Positions 13,401 through 23,600 of a stretch of DNA of 64,000 nt are shown here, one piece after another; the stretch's first letter is position 1; every line of letters begins with the position of its first letter. The notes beneath the pieces were generated by a model that saw only the letters and a program-made list of their open reading frames with translations, had not been told where the DNA came from and did not search any database. A program made the position numbers and the translations under genes. Source of the stretch: Cenococcum geophilum 1.58 (Eukaryota > Ascomycota > Dothideomycetes > Gloniales > Gloniaceae); the NCBI GenBank assembly GCA_001692895.1, contig KV748211.1:124001-188000 (forward strand), written 5' to 3'.

Positions 13401-14170
13401 GAATAATACCTATAAATATACTGCTCCTACCTATAAGACGACTGGGAAAAATGGCTGCCTTTAGCTAAGTTTATTGCGAATAATATAATAAATATATTAA
13501 TAGGCGTAACGCCGTTCTACGCAACCTATAGATAAGACCCTTAACTCGGATTTAAATTATAACCTAAAATTAATATAATAGGACCTATAATTAAACGGAT
13601 TTAGTTAATTAATGCGTATAACTTTGCTAATTAAATAAAGTAGTTAACGGAACTATTATAAAGTAAATTAACGTACGCTTAAATGGTATAGAAATGGCAC
13701 GTAAATAAAGAACAAGCTCCTATATAGGACTTTAAGGAAAGTAATATAGTTTACCTAAGTATATAAAACCTAAAGACTTAACGGCCCTTAAAGAAACTTA
13801 ACTAGAAGTTTACAGGCCTATACTAAATTAAAAAAACTAAGCCTGTACGCCTATAAGCTTAAACTGCTAACTAAGATAAAAATACACCTAATGTTTTATG
13901 TAAGCTTATTACAACGTTTAAAAGATAACCCTACAACTCGCGAAATTCCGCCGCTACCTCCCGTAATTATTAATAACGGTAACGGTTCTTATTTTATTAA
14001 CTTAATTAATAATATATAATAAAAAACACGATCTAAATAATTTAAACTTTTTGTTAAGTAGGAAGGATATAAAATATAAACCTAGGAAACCTATAACTAG
14101 ATTAAGGCCAACGCGCCTTCCTTAATAAAAGAATTCTATAAGGACTATCCTTCGCGGCCTACTTTGGCTA
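10500..14170 (+). pseudogene. A2 pol relic: protease, RT, RNase H, integrase, chromodomain
   Basis: The protease active site DSGAT is intact at 10567-10581. Reverse transcriptase is readable from about 11330, with LRFYINY near 11430. The YxDD box at 11734-11745 reads YINN, so both catalytic Asp have become Asn. RNase H follows (about 12050-12480). The integrase core is the only part with a long open stretch (13110-13304), and keeps ISDYRS. A chromodomain ends the frame at about 13990-14150. The order protease-RT-RNase H-integrase-chromodomain identifies a Ty3/gypsy chromovirus. Dense stops preclude expression. Confidence 0.85.
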
Positions 14171-14253
14171 GATGGATATAATATAAAGGCAAATAACTGC
14201 CACCTAACACGAAGATATGAAACTTAAAAAGAACTTAAAAGATGTTATAACGT

Positions 14254-14500
14254 TTATAATATAATTACGTAACACGCAAGATATTAAGGAACTTTAACCG
14301 CCGGTTAAAGTTGTTTAATTAGTTAGATCTGCCTTGCCAAGACCTACTATAAAGATATTAGTTCTGCTCACCGCCTTAACTAAGCTAATAGCGATTTTCT
14401 ATTTTGGGGATAGAAAATCCTAATTAGTCCATTTAATGATAGAAACGGTAAAACTCTATACCGCCACCTAACGTAGCTATATAAATGCGATAAGTAATAA
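14254..14500 (+). repeat. Palindrome-hairpin module in the 3' UTR of A2
   Basis: About 240 bp present in A2 but absent from the matching place in A1 (near 1600-1625). It contains a perfect inverted repeat AACTTTAACC / GGTTAAAGTT with a 3-nt centre (14290-14312), followed by GTTTAATTAGTTAGATC. A second perfect hairpin follows, GATTTTCTAT / ATAGAAAATC with a 7-nt loop (14393-14419). Both parts recur at 20530-20680 inside the copia element, and the first part at 61651-61697 in B3. Confidence 0.65.
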
Positions 14501-14553
14501 GTCTTGATTAAATTAAATTATTTTAAACCTTTAGCCTAAGGGGGGGGGGGTAC

Positions 14554-14896
14554 TATAACGGGACTAGCCTAGTTATAGCAGGAATATCTTAGTAAAATAC
14601 TTGACAGATAAATTTTAACGCTTTAATCAAATTTTACTAAATTCTACTAGCTTAATTGACTTCTGCTAAGTTCTACTAAATTAATTAAATTTTACTAAAT
14701 ACCGTTAAAGACCGCGTATATATATGCGTACGTATCGACCACTAAGACCCCTAACTATTTATTTATAAGATTCTCTTGTTATTCCTTTCTCTTCTTTATA
14801 TAACGTCTTATTCTCTACAAGAGCTATACCCTTAGATTTAGATAGAATTTATATTGTTCCTTTAAATCTACCCTAAAGTCTCTTCGTGCCCTTATA
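14554..14896 (+). repeat. 3' LTR of element A2
   Basis: It follows the polypurine tract (AAG plus a G-run ending at 14550), starts TATAACGGGAC and ends CCCTTATA. It is 343 bp and nearly the same as 8863-9204 apart from transitions. Confidence 0.9.
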
Positions 14897-14901
14897 CAGC
14901 G

Positions 14902-15021
14902 CTATACGCGCTATAACGACTCTTTACTATCGCCTCTATACTTAGCTATTAAGGGGAATAGGATTTTAGATAATATTTCTATTTATGGCGATATAAACAC
15001 GTATAGTAGGGCTTTATAGGC
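14902..15021 (-). mobile_element. Repeat G, right piece (5' end of G)
   Basis: This is the short remainder of repeat G on the far side of A2, after the CAGCG duplication. It ends at the 15-bp duplication 15022-15036 that marks the insertion point in element C. Confidence 0.5.
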
Positions 15022-18000
15022 TATTTTCTTATTATATATCTTATAGTTATACTTAGCTAGGGCTATTATCTTTAAGAAAAACGTAATAGGATACTACTTA
15101 CTATCTAGGTATAACTATAAGAGAATCCCTACTACTAATTTATTAGAGGTATCTGTTTCTAGTATTAATTTAAGGTCTAGGTTATAGTAATAGAGAATTA
15201 AGGAGGAGGTAAGTTAGTCCTTTAACTCCTTAAAAGCTTTTATATAATTATTGTTAAAAATAATAGGCATATTATTCTTAGTTAGTTATATAAAAGGCTT
15301 AGCTATAACCCTATAGTTATAGATAAACTAATAGTAGAAGTTATAGAAGCTAAAAAAGGACTAGATACCTTTTATAGTATAAAAGGGTTTCTAGTTATAT
15401 ATTGCTTTAACCTTTTTAGAGTTAACTTTAATTCCTTTTATACTAATAATAAACCTAAGGTACTTTATTTGTTTTACTCCTAATTTATATTTCTTAATAT
15501 TAACTTATAGGCCTATATTCTATAGCCTCTCTAGGACCTTTTTAATATAAACTTAGTACTTAAGTTTATTATCTAAGTATATAAAAATATTATCTAGGTA
15601 TACTATGTAGAATTTATTAAGGTAGTTAAAAAGAATATTATTTATATACTATTAGTATATAGCTAGCCTATTTATTAGTCTAAAAGGAAGAACTATATAT
15701 TTATAAGAATTATAGGGGGTATAGAATATTATTAGATCCTCTAATATAGGGTCTATCCTAATTTAGTAGAAAGCTTAGCGGATATTAAGCTTAGTAAAGA
15801 TTTTAGCTTGGCTTAAATATATAAGGGTCTTATTAATTAGGGGGAAAGGGTAATAATATTTCTAAGTAATAGTATTTAGTTTTTAATAGTTAATATAGAA
15901 GTGGAGGCCTTTATTAGGTTTCTTTATAAATAGAATAGGGGAAGTAAAAGGGGCCTAACTTAGTTTAATAAAACCTTTATAGAGGTTATTAATTAAGTAC
16001 TATTTTATAGCTTTTAGTTCTTCTATAGTTTACTAGTAAAGGGGGCTATAGCTTAAAGAGTTATCGGTCTCTAATTAAATCTTATAATTATAGGTTTAGT
16101 AGGGGGGTTATATATCTAAGGCTATTTTTAAGAACATATCTCTATAGTTTAAGAGGTAAGTAGGAAGAAGGCGCTTAACTAGTTCTTTATTAGTTTCCTC
16201 TACTAGCCCTTCTTTCTTCTTATTAATAATTTAGTTAATTTTATATAAGCTAGTTATAAAGACTTTATTATTCTTCTAATATATATTAAAGTAAAAACTT
16301 ATAGTACTAATTACTATAATATCTACTATAGGGGTGTTATATAGTAGTAGGGGTGTCTATAGCCTTAGGGGCTTTTAGTATATTAGTATTATGCTTACTC
16401 CTTTTAGCTTTTACTATATCTTCTAAAGGTTATCTTTTATATCCTATTAGTATATCCTCTTTTATATTAGCTAGATCTCTATAATTTAGAAGTCGTCTAT
16501 ATTACTATCTATTTCACTTCTATAAGTAGAGCCCTCCTTAACTATAGTACTTTAGGGGAGTATTATTATTAGTATAGAGTTTATACTAGCCTTATAGTGG
16601 GTATTTTCTTAAATAAAGGCTAGGCCTTAGTCCGTAATATTCTATTAATAGATAGGGTTAGCCTTTATAGCTAATATCTTATAGTTAGTCTAAATTTCTC
16701 TAATAAAGGAGGGTAATTTTAGTCTATTCTCTAGCTAGATAAACTATCTTTATTATATATTTAGCTAAATATTAAAGTAGAATATCTATTTTTAGCTAAG
16801 GATTATATTATAGGAACTTAGGTCTAGGATATAGAAGGGGATACTAAACTAGTATTATCTATTAATAGTAATATATAACTTTAGGATATAGGTAACCGGC
16901 TTACTAGCTTAGCTATTATAGCCTTTTACTTAAATAGGCTTCTCTAGTTAGGTAGTATTTATATTTAAGAACTTAGTAATATTATTTATATAAGAGGTAT
17001 TTATAAAGGTAAAGCTATTTACTCTAGTGTTAATAAGGGTAGTTATATTAACTCTATATCTATTTTAAGATACTATATATAGAACTATAAAGTATTTTCT
17101 ACCTATTAGCTAACTTAGATTAATCTCTTTAAGATTAATAGGATACCCTAGGGGGGAGTCTTTCCCTAGGGTTCTTCTTTTCCTAACTTATTAGATAATT
17201 CTTTTTCCTCTATCCCCTTAATATTACCTATATCCTTTAGCTCTAGGTAGGATATAATAAAGTAATTATTTTTCCGTAATTAAAGTATATAACTATAATA
17301 GGGTTAATTAGGGTATTATAATAGGTATTAGCTAAAGGTATAGTATATAGCGATTTAGATAAGATTTATAGGTAGGTAGTTATAACCGCTTTTAGTATAA
17401 GGGCGGTTATAGTTTATCTTCTAATGCTAGTTCCTATTAGTATAGTAAATAGGTTCTAGTTACTATAGGACTTCTTTAGTTAGTTAGAATAAGTATTAAT
17501 TTATTTTAGTTCTAAATCTAGTAATAAATATTAGGCTATAAGTCTTTAGTAGGTTAGTAGGTTATCTAAAGCTACTATAATCTTCTCTTATAGTTAGACT
17601 ATTAGCTTATTATATAGGTCTAAATAGTAGTTCTTAGGGGGAACCTAGTCTTTACCTACTAGGTATAAAAATTAGGTTTAGAACTTAGTAAAGGATTAGT
17701 TTAATTTTATTATTAGGCGGTTATAGTTATAATAGGTATTCTATACTTTATTTAGATTAATATAGATAGTAGCTAGATACTATATTATTTTATTAATAAA
17801 TATAAACTAAATAGGTAACTTATTCTTAAACTTAGCCTAGAGGTATTACTAGGTATCCCTAATAGTTTAACTAAAGAGGTAGAGTATTTTAGCTTCTTTA
17901 GAGGGGAAATAGTTATAGTTAATACGGAGCTTTTCTTATACTTAGATCCTCTAATTCTTAAAGGTAGGGTCTATTTTATTAGATAGTAGTTAAGGGTTAG

Positions 18001-18560
18001 GGAGCTTAATAGACTTTAACTGCTTTATTATTATATCTATACTCTCTAGTATATTATATTTAGTTAAGTAAATAGGTTAGCTAAGGCTTTATAAAGGGGA
18101 GGCTAGGCTATTTTATAAGGTAGTAAGGCTTTCTAGGATCTCTTTTAAAGTCTCTTATATACTTTAGGCTTAAAGATAATTAACCTTCTAATTAGCTATA
18201 AGGGTATAAATCTGCTTATATATATTTATAATATTATTATTATCTTTAATTTCTAATTCTAATTAGATCTTATATTCCTCTTAGGTAAAAATAGGTCTTT
18301 TAAATAAGCTTACTTTAGGTACTATTATTAGCTTTCTAAGGTTTATTAAAATTATATAATTTAGGTTTAATTCTAGGGTATAAGTTAAGTATAGTCTATT
18401 TTATAAAAGTAGGATATTATTAAGGCCTTCCTAGACGTAGTAGTATAAGTTTTTTAGTATCTAAGTATAATATATTAATACGTTATTATAGATAAAGGTC
18501 TTCTTTTAGGGTAGGATATTATTAAGGCCTTCCTAGGTAATATAGGGAGAGCTTAGTATA
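15022..18560 (-). pseudogene. Element C: gag, protease, RT and start of RNase H, broken
   Basis: On the minus strand, from high to low coordinates: a Gag-like region (about 18450-17250), a retropepsin region near 17060-16830 (a FINTSYINNITKF stretch resembling the B3 protease), reverse transcriptase (about 16050-15400, with GLHFYINY near 15920), and the start of RNase H with ETDTSNK near 15170. The YxDD box at 15589-15600 reads YLDN. The frame resumes at 6545 beyond repeat G. The element is related to but distinct from the B family. Stops are mostly TAG/TAA. Confidence 0.75.
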
Positions 18561-18807
18561 ATATAACGGGCTTATATAAATACTTCTAAACTAAAGCTTA
18601 TAGATTACTACTATATAAGAATACTAAACTAAGGAGAAAAAGACTATTAGAGACTAATAAGATATAAGGGATCACTAAGGCACTAATAGTAAGTAGGTTA
18701 ATAGTAGTGCTAGTAAAATATAGTAGAATCTAGTAGGTTGCCTAAAAATATAGTAAATTACCTTAGAAATAGTAATATAGTAGGTAATATACTTTAGTAC
18801 TATTATA
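18560..18807 (-). repeat. 5' LTR of element C (inner boundary approximate)
   Basis: The reverse complement begins TATAATAGTACTAAAG and continues TATATTACCTACTATATTAC, closely matching the start of the B2 LTR at 4909. The inner end is uncertain. A 25-bp motif containing ATTATTAAGGCCTTCCTAG occurs twice just inside, near 18412 and 18526. Confidence 0.55.
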
Positions 18808-19062
18808 TAATCTTTATAGAGTACTTATATATTAATATATTCTCCTAGCCTATTCCCTACCCTTATAGCTTATTTCTTTACCTATTAGTTCTTTAAGGTA
18901 ACTCTAATATCTTTACTTTTAAGGTATTAGACTATAATAGTATTATAAACCTCTTTATAAATCTCTATAAGGACTTCTATTTCTAATTATCTACTAAGCC
19001 TATCTACTTTTTCTATATTTAGTTTTATTATAAATATATACCTAGTTATTATCTTAAGGGGG
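18808..19062. other. Unclassified AT-rich sequence between C and the copia element
   Basis: About 250 bp of RIP-type sequence with no recognisable domain. It ends in CTTAAGGGGG (19055-19062), which looks like a polypurine tract before the short repeat at 19063. Confidence 0.4.
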
Positions 19063-19143
19063 TATAATATATCCCGTCTTATATTACTATATAGCTAAAA
19101 AGATAAAGAGTATTTATAAACTTATTATAAGCGTAGCGGGATC
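19063..19143. repeat. Short repeat H, copy 1, split by the copia insertion
   Basis: TATAATATATCCCG and the following ~80 bp match 26708-26790. Its last five bases GGATC (19139-19143) are the target duplication of the copia element, and the H sequence continues on the other side at 26419. The repeat starts with CCCG and ends with CGGG in inverted relation, so it may be an LTR end or a small inverted-repeat element; I cannot tell which. Confidence 0.5.
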
Positions 19144-19329
19144 TATTAGAAACACAGGGTGACTCACTAATAACGACTACTCGAGTAGGGTTATAGTGAT
19201 ATTAGTTAATTCTTTTTAATAGGAATAAGGAAAGGGGTAAGGAACTTAAAGTTCCTTACTACGCTAGGGCCACATTAACACGTGACGGCAATATGCTTTA
19301 TGCGACGGCAACTTACCTCATTTCTAATA
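19144..19329 (-). repeat. 3' LTR of copia element I
   Basis: Edges TATTAGAAACACAGGG ... TTTCTAATA. The same length (186 bp) and, apart from scattered transitions, the same sequence as 26233-26418. Confidence 0.88.
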
Positions 19330-19740
19330 CTGGCAACTCTTCTTTTTGTAGTTGCTATATATATATATATAAACAGACAGTATATAATAATATTAGGCCG
19401 TCGAAAACGGACTCTATACCTATACGTAGTGACGGCTACGAACCTAGGTCTTCGAAGTTCAGACTTAGAGCCAACGCAGAGACGTCGTATAGCGTGCGAT
19501 AGGACCTAGTAGTCGTGGTTATAAGCGTTGTGGGCGGTGGTAAAAAATTTTCAGATGGTGAGATCTCGAAAACCACTACTGTGGCCCTCTACAATTCAGC
19601 TACGCTACTCTCCTATTAAGGCACCTGTACGATCTAACGTGGATATACAGCATTCGATAGCATCCCCTGACCCCCAACAGAAAGCATTAATGACCTCTTA
19701 CATCAATAAATAAGTGATCGCGAATGAGTAAACGAACAAG
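19330..19740. other. Unusually RIP-poor stretch in the copia 3' untranslated part
   Basis: About 400 bp with near-normal base composition, unlike its neighbours. Only short overlapping open frames are present, with no domain I recognise, so I do not call a gene. It lies between the copia 3' LTR and the truncated copy of repeat G. It could be ordinary copia 3' UTR or captured host sequence. Confidence 0.4.
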
Positions 19741-20400
19741 CAAATATACGGCCCCTCCTAACCCCTAAGGCGATCGCCCGCGGAGTATACGGTCACTCGC
19801 CGTTGACAAATACCAAATACCCAGCAGCCTAGATTGTGACCCACGGTTTTCCTTATCTCCTTTCAACGGAGTAGTAACCCTTAGAAAGGGCCTAGCTGGG
19901 GCCTAGGCATAAAAGATACCCAATATAACATATCCTGCTGTTAGTATTACGGTAATTAGAACGGATGAATCCCCCTTACGCCTTCAATAGGCCCTAGGGG
20001 GGGGAGGCATAGCGTATATAGTAATGGTTAAATAAGAGATAGTATATATAGGATAGCCAAGATATGGGAAACAATAGTAAGACAGCAATTAAGTAGTAAG
20101 GCCTAGCTAGGACGTAGTAAACCCTAGCTTAAATAAGCTAGAGAAAGAAGCAGTGGTTCCTAAGGAGTTTAAACATCCAAGGAGGACAGGACGTAGCTGT
20201 AGGCCCGTAGGGCCGCTGCTATGTGCGGATATGGCAAACGGGGTTTTTTATCCTACTAAGGTGGCTTATAGGGTTTTTCCTCCCCCCCAGCAGCAAGGGT
20301 TTTTTCCCGTCAATATTACTTTTCCCTTATATACGGAGTAGTCTACATAGGGCTAGATAGCATCTGTATCAGACGTTAATCAAAGAATTATTATTATATA
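19740..20400 (+). repeat. Truncated, RIP-poor copy of repeat G inside copia element I
   Basis: The plus strand matches the reverse complement of 7220-6546, for example ACGGAGTAGTCTA at 20334 against the same string in reverse near 6600, with most differences being transitions. It ends in the same ATTATTATTATA tail. Only the 3' part of G is present. The left boundary is approximate. A shared 62-codon open frame (20153-20341) lies in a poorly matching reading frame context and is not called a gene. Confidence 0.65.
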
Positions 20401-20529
20401 ATAATATTAGATAATATGCAACAAAACTAGATAATATATAATAAAACTAAACGATATATAACAATGCGGTAGTTAGTAGAATTTAGTAAATAACGTAAAG
20501 ATAAATAGGCCGCTAAGATGCTAGTAGTA

Positions 20530-20680
20530 AGCGAGCTAATGGCGATTTTCTATACCAGGCATGGAAAATCCTAATTGGTTAGTAGAAGTCTATACCGCTA
20601 CCTAAATTAATTAGGCATAGCGCTCTTAGCAAGGATCTAACTAATTAGATAACTTTAACCGGCGGTTAAAGTTCTATAAA
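20530..20680 (-). repeat. Palindrome-hairpin module in copia element I
   Basis: It contains the hairpin GATTTTCTAT / ATGGAAAATC (20544-20570, 7-nt loop, one mismatch) and the perfect inverted repeat AACTTTAACC / GGTTAAAGTT (20651-20673) next to GATCTAACTAATTAGAT. Both match the module at 14254-14500. The palindrome block is inverted relative to the hairpin block when compared with A2. It lies just past the end of the copia pol. Confidence 0.65.
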
Positions 20681-20699
20681 ATCTTAACTTCTTTAAATT

Positions 20700-23600
20700 T
20701 CCCTTTTAACCTAACCTTTAACTTATATATATAGAGTATTTATATTAATAAACGTCTCTAGTGCCTTGTTTGGGTTTGCCTTCGTCATTATATCTACTAG
20801 GTTATCTTGGCCATTAATCTATTAGATCTTAAAGAGTTCTTAATACTTATAGGACTGCTAAAGTGCCATAATATCGATTATAAGACGCTTCTCCTTTATA
20901 GTACTAAGCTTGACTAAATACTTATAGAGGGAATATAAGTTGGTGTATACAATTATAGGGATAGCGGGAAGTTTAAGCCGGTCTATAATTATCTTAAGGG
21001 TAGTTCCAATTGCAATTACTATATTAACTCCGCCGACCATTCTATATATCTCTAATGCTAAAATGCTTTAAGTAACGCGCTTACTCTTAGTTAAGCTCTA
21101 ATAGATAAGGTTACTATAGATTATAAAGTTATTCTCTCTAGTAGATTTATTTACGATAATAATTTTATATCCTAGCTAGGAGCTAAAATCTTTATTATTT
21201 ATAAACGATCTATTAACGAATACGAAGAGCTTGGCGGTAGGAAGGTTAATAAGCACATAAAGTAGTCCCCTGTTGAGGTGGTTTATTTACTAAAAAAGAC
21301 GCTTATTTAGGGCAAGAACATTATCCTTAGTTAGTTTCTGGTATTAAGCGGTAATAGAGAGATTAAAGGAAGCCTTAAGTTAATAAATAGAAGCTATATA
21401 AGCTCCGCGAGCGCGTTACTCTACGTATCCTTACTTTAGAGAATTAACGTTAATAACGTCGATCTTCTTGCCTTAACCCTTCTGGCATAGAGTAATAGAG
21501 CCCTTATTTAGGGAGAGGATATATCTATTAAAGAGTAATAGTATTACTAAGTTAAGTCTTTCCTTTAGCTTTGCTATAAGGTTTACCTTTACTAGCTTAT
21601 CTTCTTTAAGAGCTAAGAATTAGTTATCTCCTAAGATAATTATATTGTCCGTTTATATACTAACGATTCTAAATAGAGTTCCTGTAGTTATAATAAGGAA
21701 GTAGGGATTAAATATAGAAGTAGTTATTAAAAGCTTCTCCTTATAGTGCTTACTATAGGTAGCCTACTAATAAGTTCCTGCCTCTGCGATTCTATATAAT
21801 GGCTTAAGTATAACTATAATCGTATCCTCGGGATATTAGTGGCGAATTTGCTCTGGAAGGTATACTAGTATTAAGTGCTAAAGGCGCGTCTCTAATTAGG
21901 TATAGGCCTAAGTAATATCTTATAGGTAAACCGCCATCCTATTCTTCATTAAGGAGGGAGCTAGTGTAACAATGACTTGTTAACTAGCTCGTTAAATTAT
22001 AGGGGATTGTGTAAGGATTACTTCCTTACCGTTATTGTTATAACCTTAAATAACTAGCCTTGACTTCTTAAATAGGGTATTAGTAGCTTTGCCTTTAATC
22101 TTATTAACTATTCTTAACTTAAATATATGGACTTTATTGAACTTAGTAGGGTTATATTTCTCGAATTTGAAGACTCCTCTTATAATAAGACTGTCGATCT
22201 CCTACTTATTAGATGCTTAGAAAGGAGCTCCTGGAGTTATAATACGGCCTTCCTTTTAGAGCTGTTTTATAAGTTTAAAGTCAGCCTTCTCTTTAGCTAT
22301 TATAAAGGCCATTAATAGTTTATCTCCATTCTTAATAGCGGTGACGAATTGCTCTTTGAAATTAATAAGATATTGGCGATTTTATAATCCCTTTAGGCGA
22401 CCTTTACCGTGTTATAGTTACGGTACATCTACTATAATTATATTAGAATCGCCTTCGCCTTCTAAAGTACGTTAATTGTGGTTCTTCTTTGGGGTATCCT
22501 CTGGGGTATCCTATAAAGGCTTAGAGCTATTATCCCTGTAATAGGGCTTAACAATAGTTAAGCGGAATTAAGTAGGTCTATAGGGCATCTAAAGAGTGTA
22601 AGTTTAACTATTAATTATAATAAGTTTATATAGGCCTAACTATCCTCCCTTTTTACGCCATATGCGTACCTCTGATTAGAGTGGTAGATTAAGTGTAGTT
22701 AAGGTGTTTAGGCTATTTCTTATTCCTAGTACGTTGTTAACCTAGCGCGTGGCGTAGAGATATTATACCTCCTTTATTGCCTTGCGAATAGCCTTAGCTT
22801 ATTATATAATAGAGGGAGATAGTAAAAAATTGTTAGTTATTTAAGGGTAGGCGCTAAAGACTAGTAACGTAGGTACGAGCCTATCTAGGCTAGCGGTATC
22901 GTTAATAGCCTTAATAGCTATCTATAGGATAAGCTCTTTGCTAGCACCCTCTAGTTCCGAAAAAATGATCTTATATACGCGGCGTAATGGTATATAATAT
23001 TATTCTACTTTTCTAATACTATTATATACCTTAACGGGGACTTCCTTAACCTTAATTGTTATTACCTTTGCCTGTTATTAAAACTTCGTAAATAAGAAGT
23101 TCTTTTCTATATTGTAAACGATTTAATTAGGGGGTCCTAGGTAGATATTAATTTAGTATAATTAAAGAGTATCCTATACGTTCCTAGCTGATATATCTTT
23201 TAAAAAGTGTGCGGCTTAGAAGGAGGTTAAGAAGTTAATAACTTAGAGTACTAGCTTGCCGCTAAGATATATAATATCTATAATAATATAGAAGTTAAAG
23301 TTATAGTTATCTTTAAGAGTAAACTTAAATCGGCCAGGGGACTTTTAGTTCATTTGGTAGTAGTGGCAGTACTTTATAAGATATTTAATTACCTTAACCT
23401 TGACTTTATGACCTACTCGCTAAAGGACCCTAAGTAATTGGTAAATAGATAGGTAGCTAAAATAATGGTATAGTTAACGTAACTCTAACTTGGTTAGGTG
23501 GCTTTAAACAACGCTCCTTTCTAGCTGTTAAAGGAGTAACTAAGAGTAACCCTACTTGCGTATAATGGGCACCCAATTATCTCCCTAGATAAGTATATTC

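Larger units (their letters stand above)
8863..14896 (+). mobile_element. Element A2: complete Ty3/gypsy chromovirus, RIP-inactivated
   Basis: Two LTRs of 342 and 343 bp flank gag, protease, reverse transcriptase, RNase H, integrase and chromodomain in gypsy order, 6034 bp in all. The 5-bp target duplication is TAGCG (8858-8862) on the left and CAGCG (14897-14901) on the right, differing by one C-to-T change in a CA context. The element sits inside repeat G, whose sequence continues on both sides. Almost all frames are interrupted by TAG/TAA. Confidence 0.92.

Noticed and set aside
1..19000. Mitochondrial or plasmid DNA, because of the AT-richness
   Set aside because: LTR retroelements with target duplications, a fungal intron signature and nuclear-type genes in the same window point to nuclear DNA.
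19420..19510. tRNA or tRNA-derived SINE on the minus strand (A-box and B-box-like words)
   Set aside because: The B-box match is imperfect, the spacing between boxes is too short, and no cloverleaf could be folded by eye.
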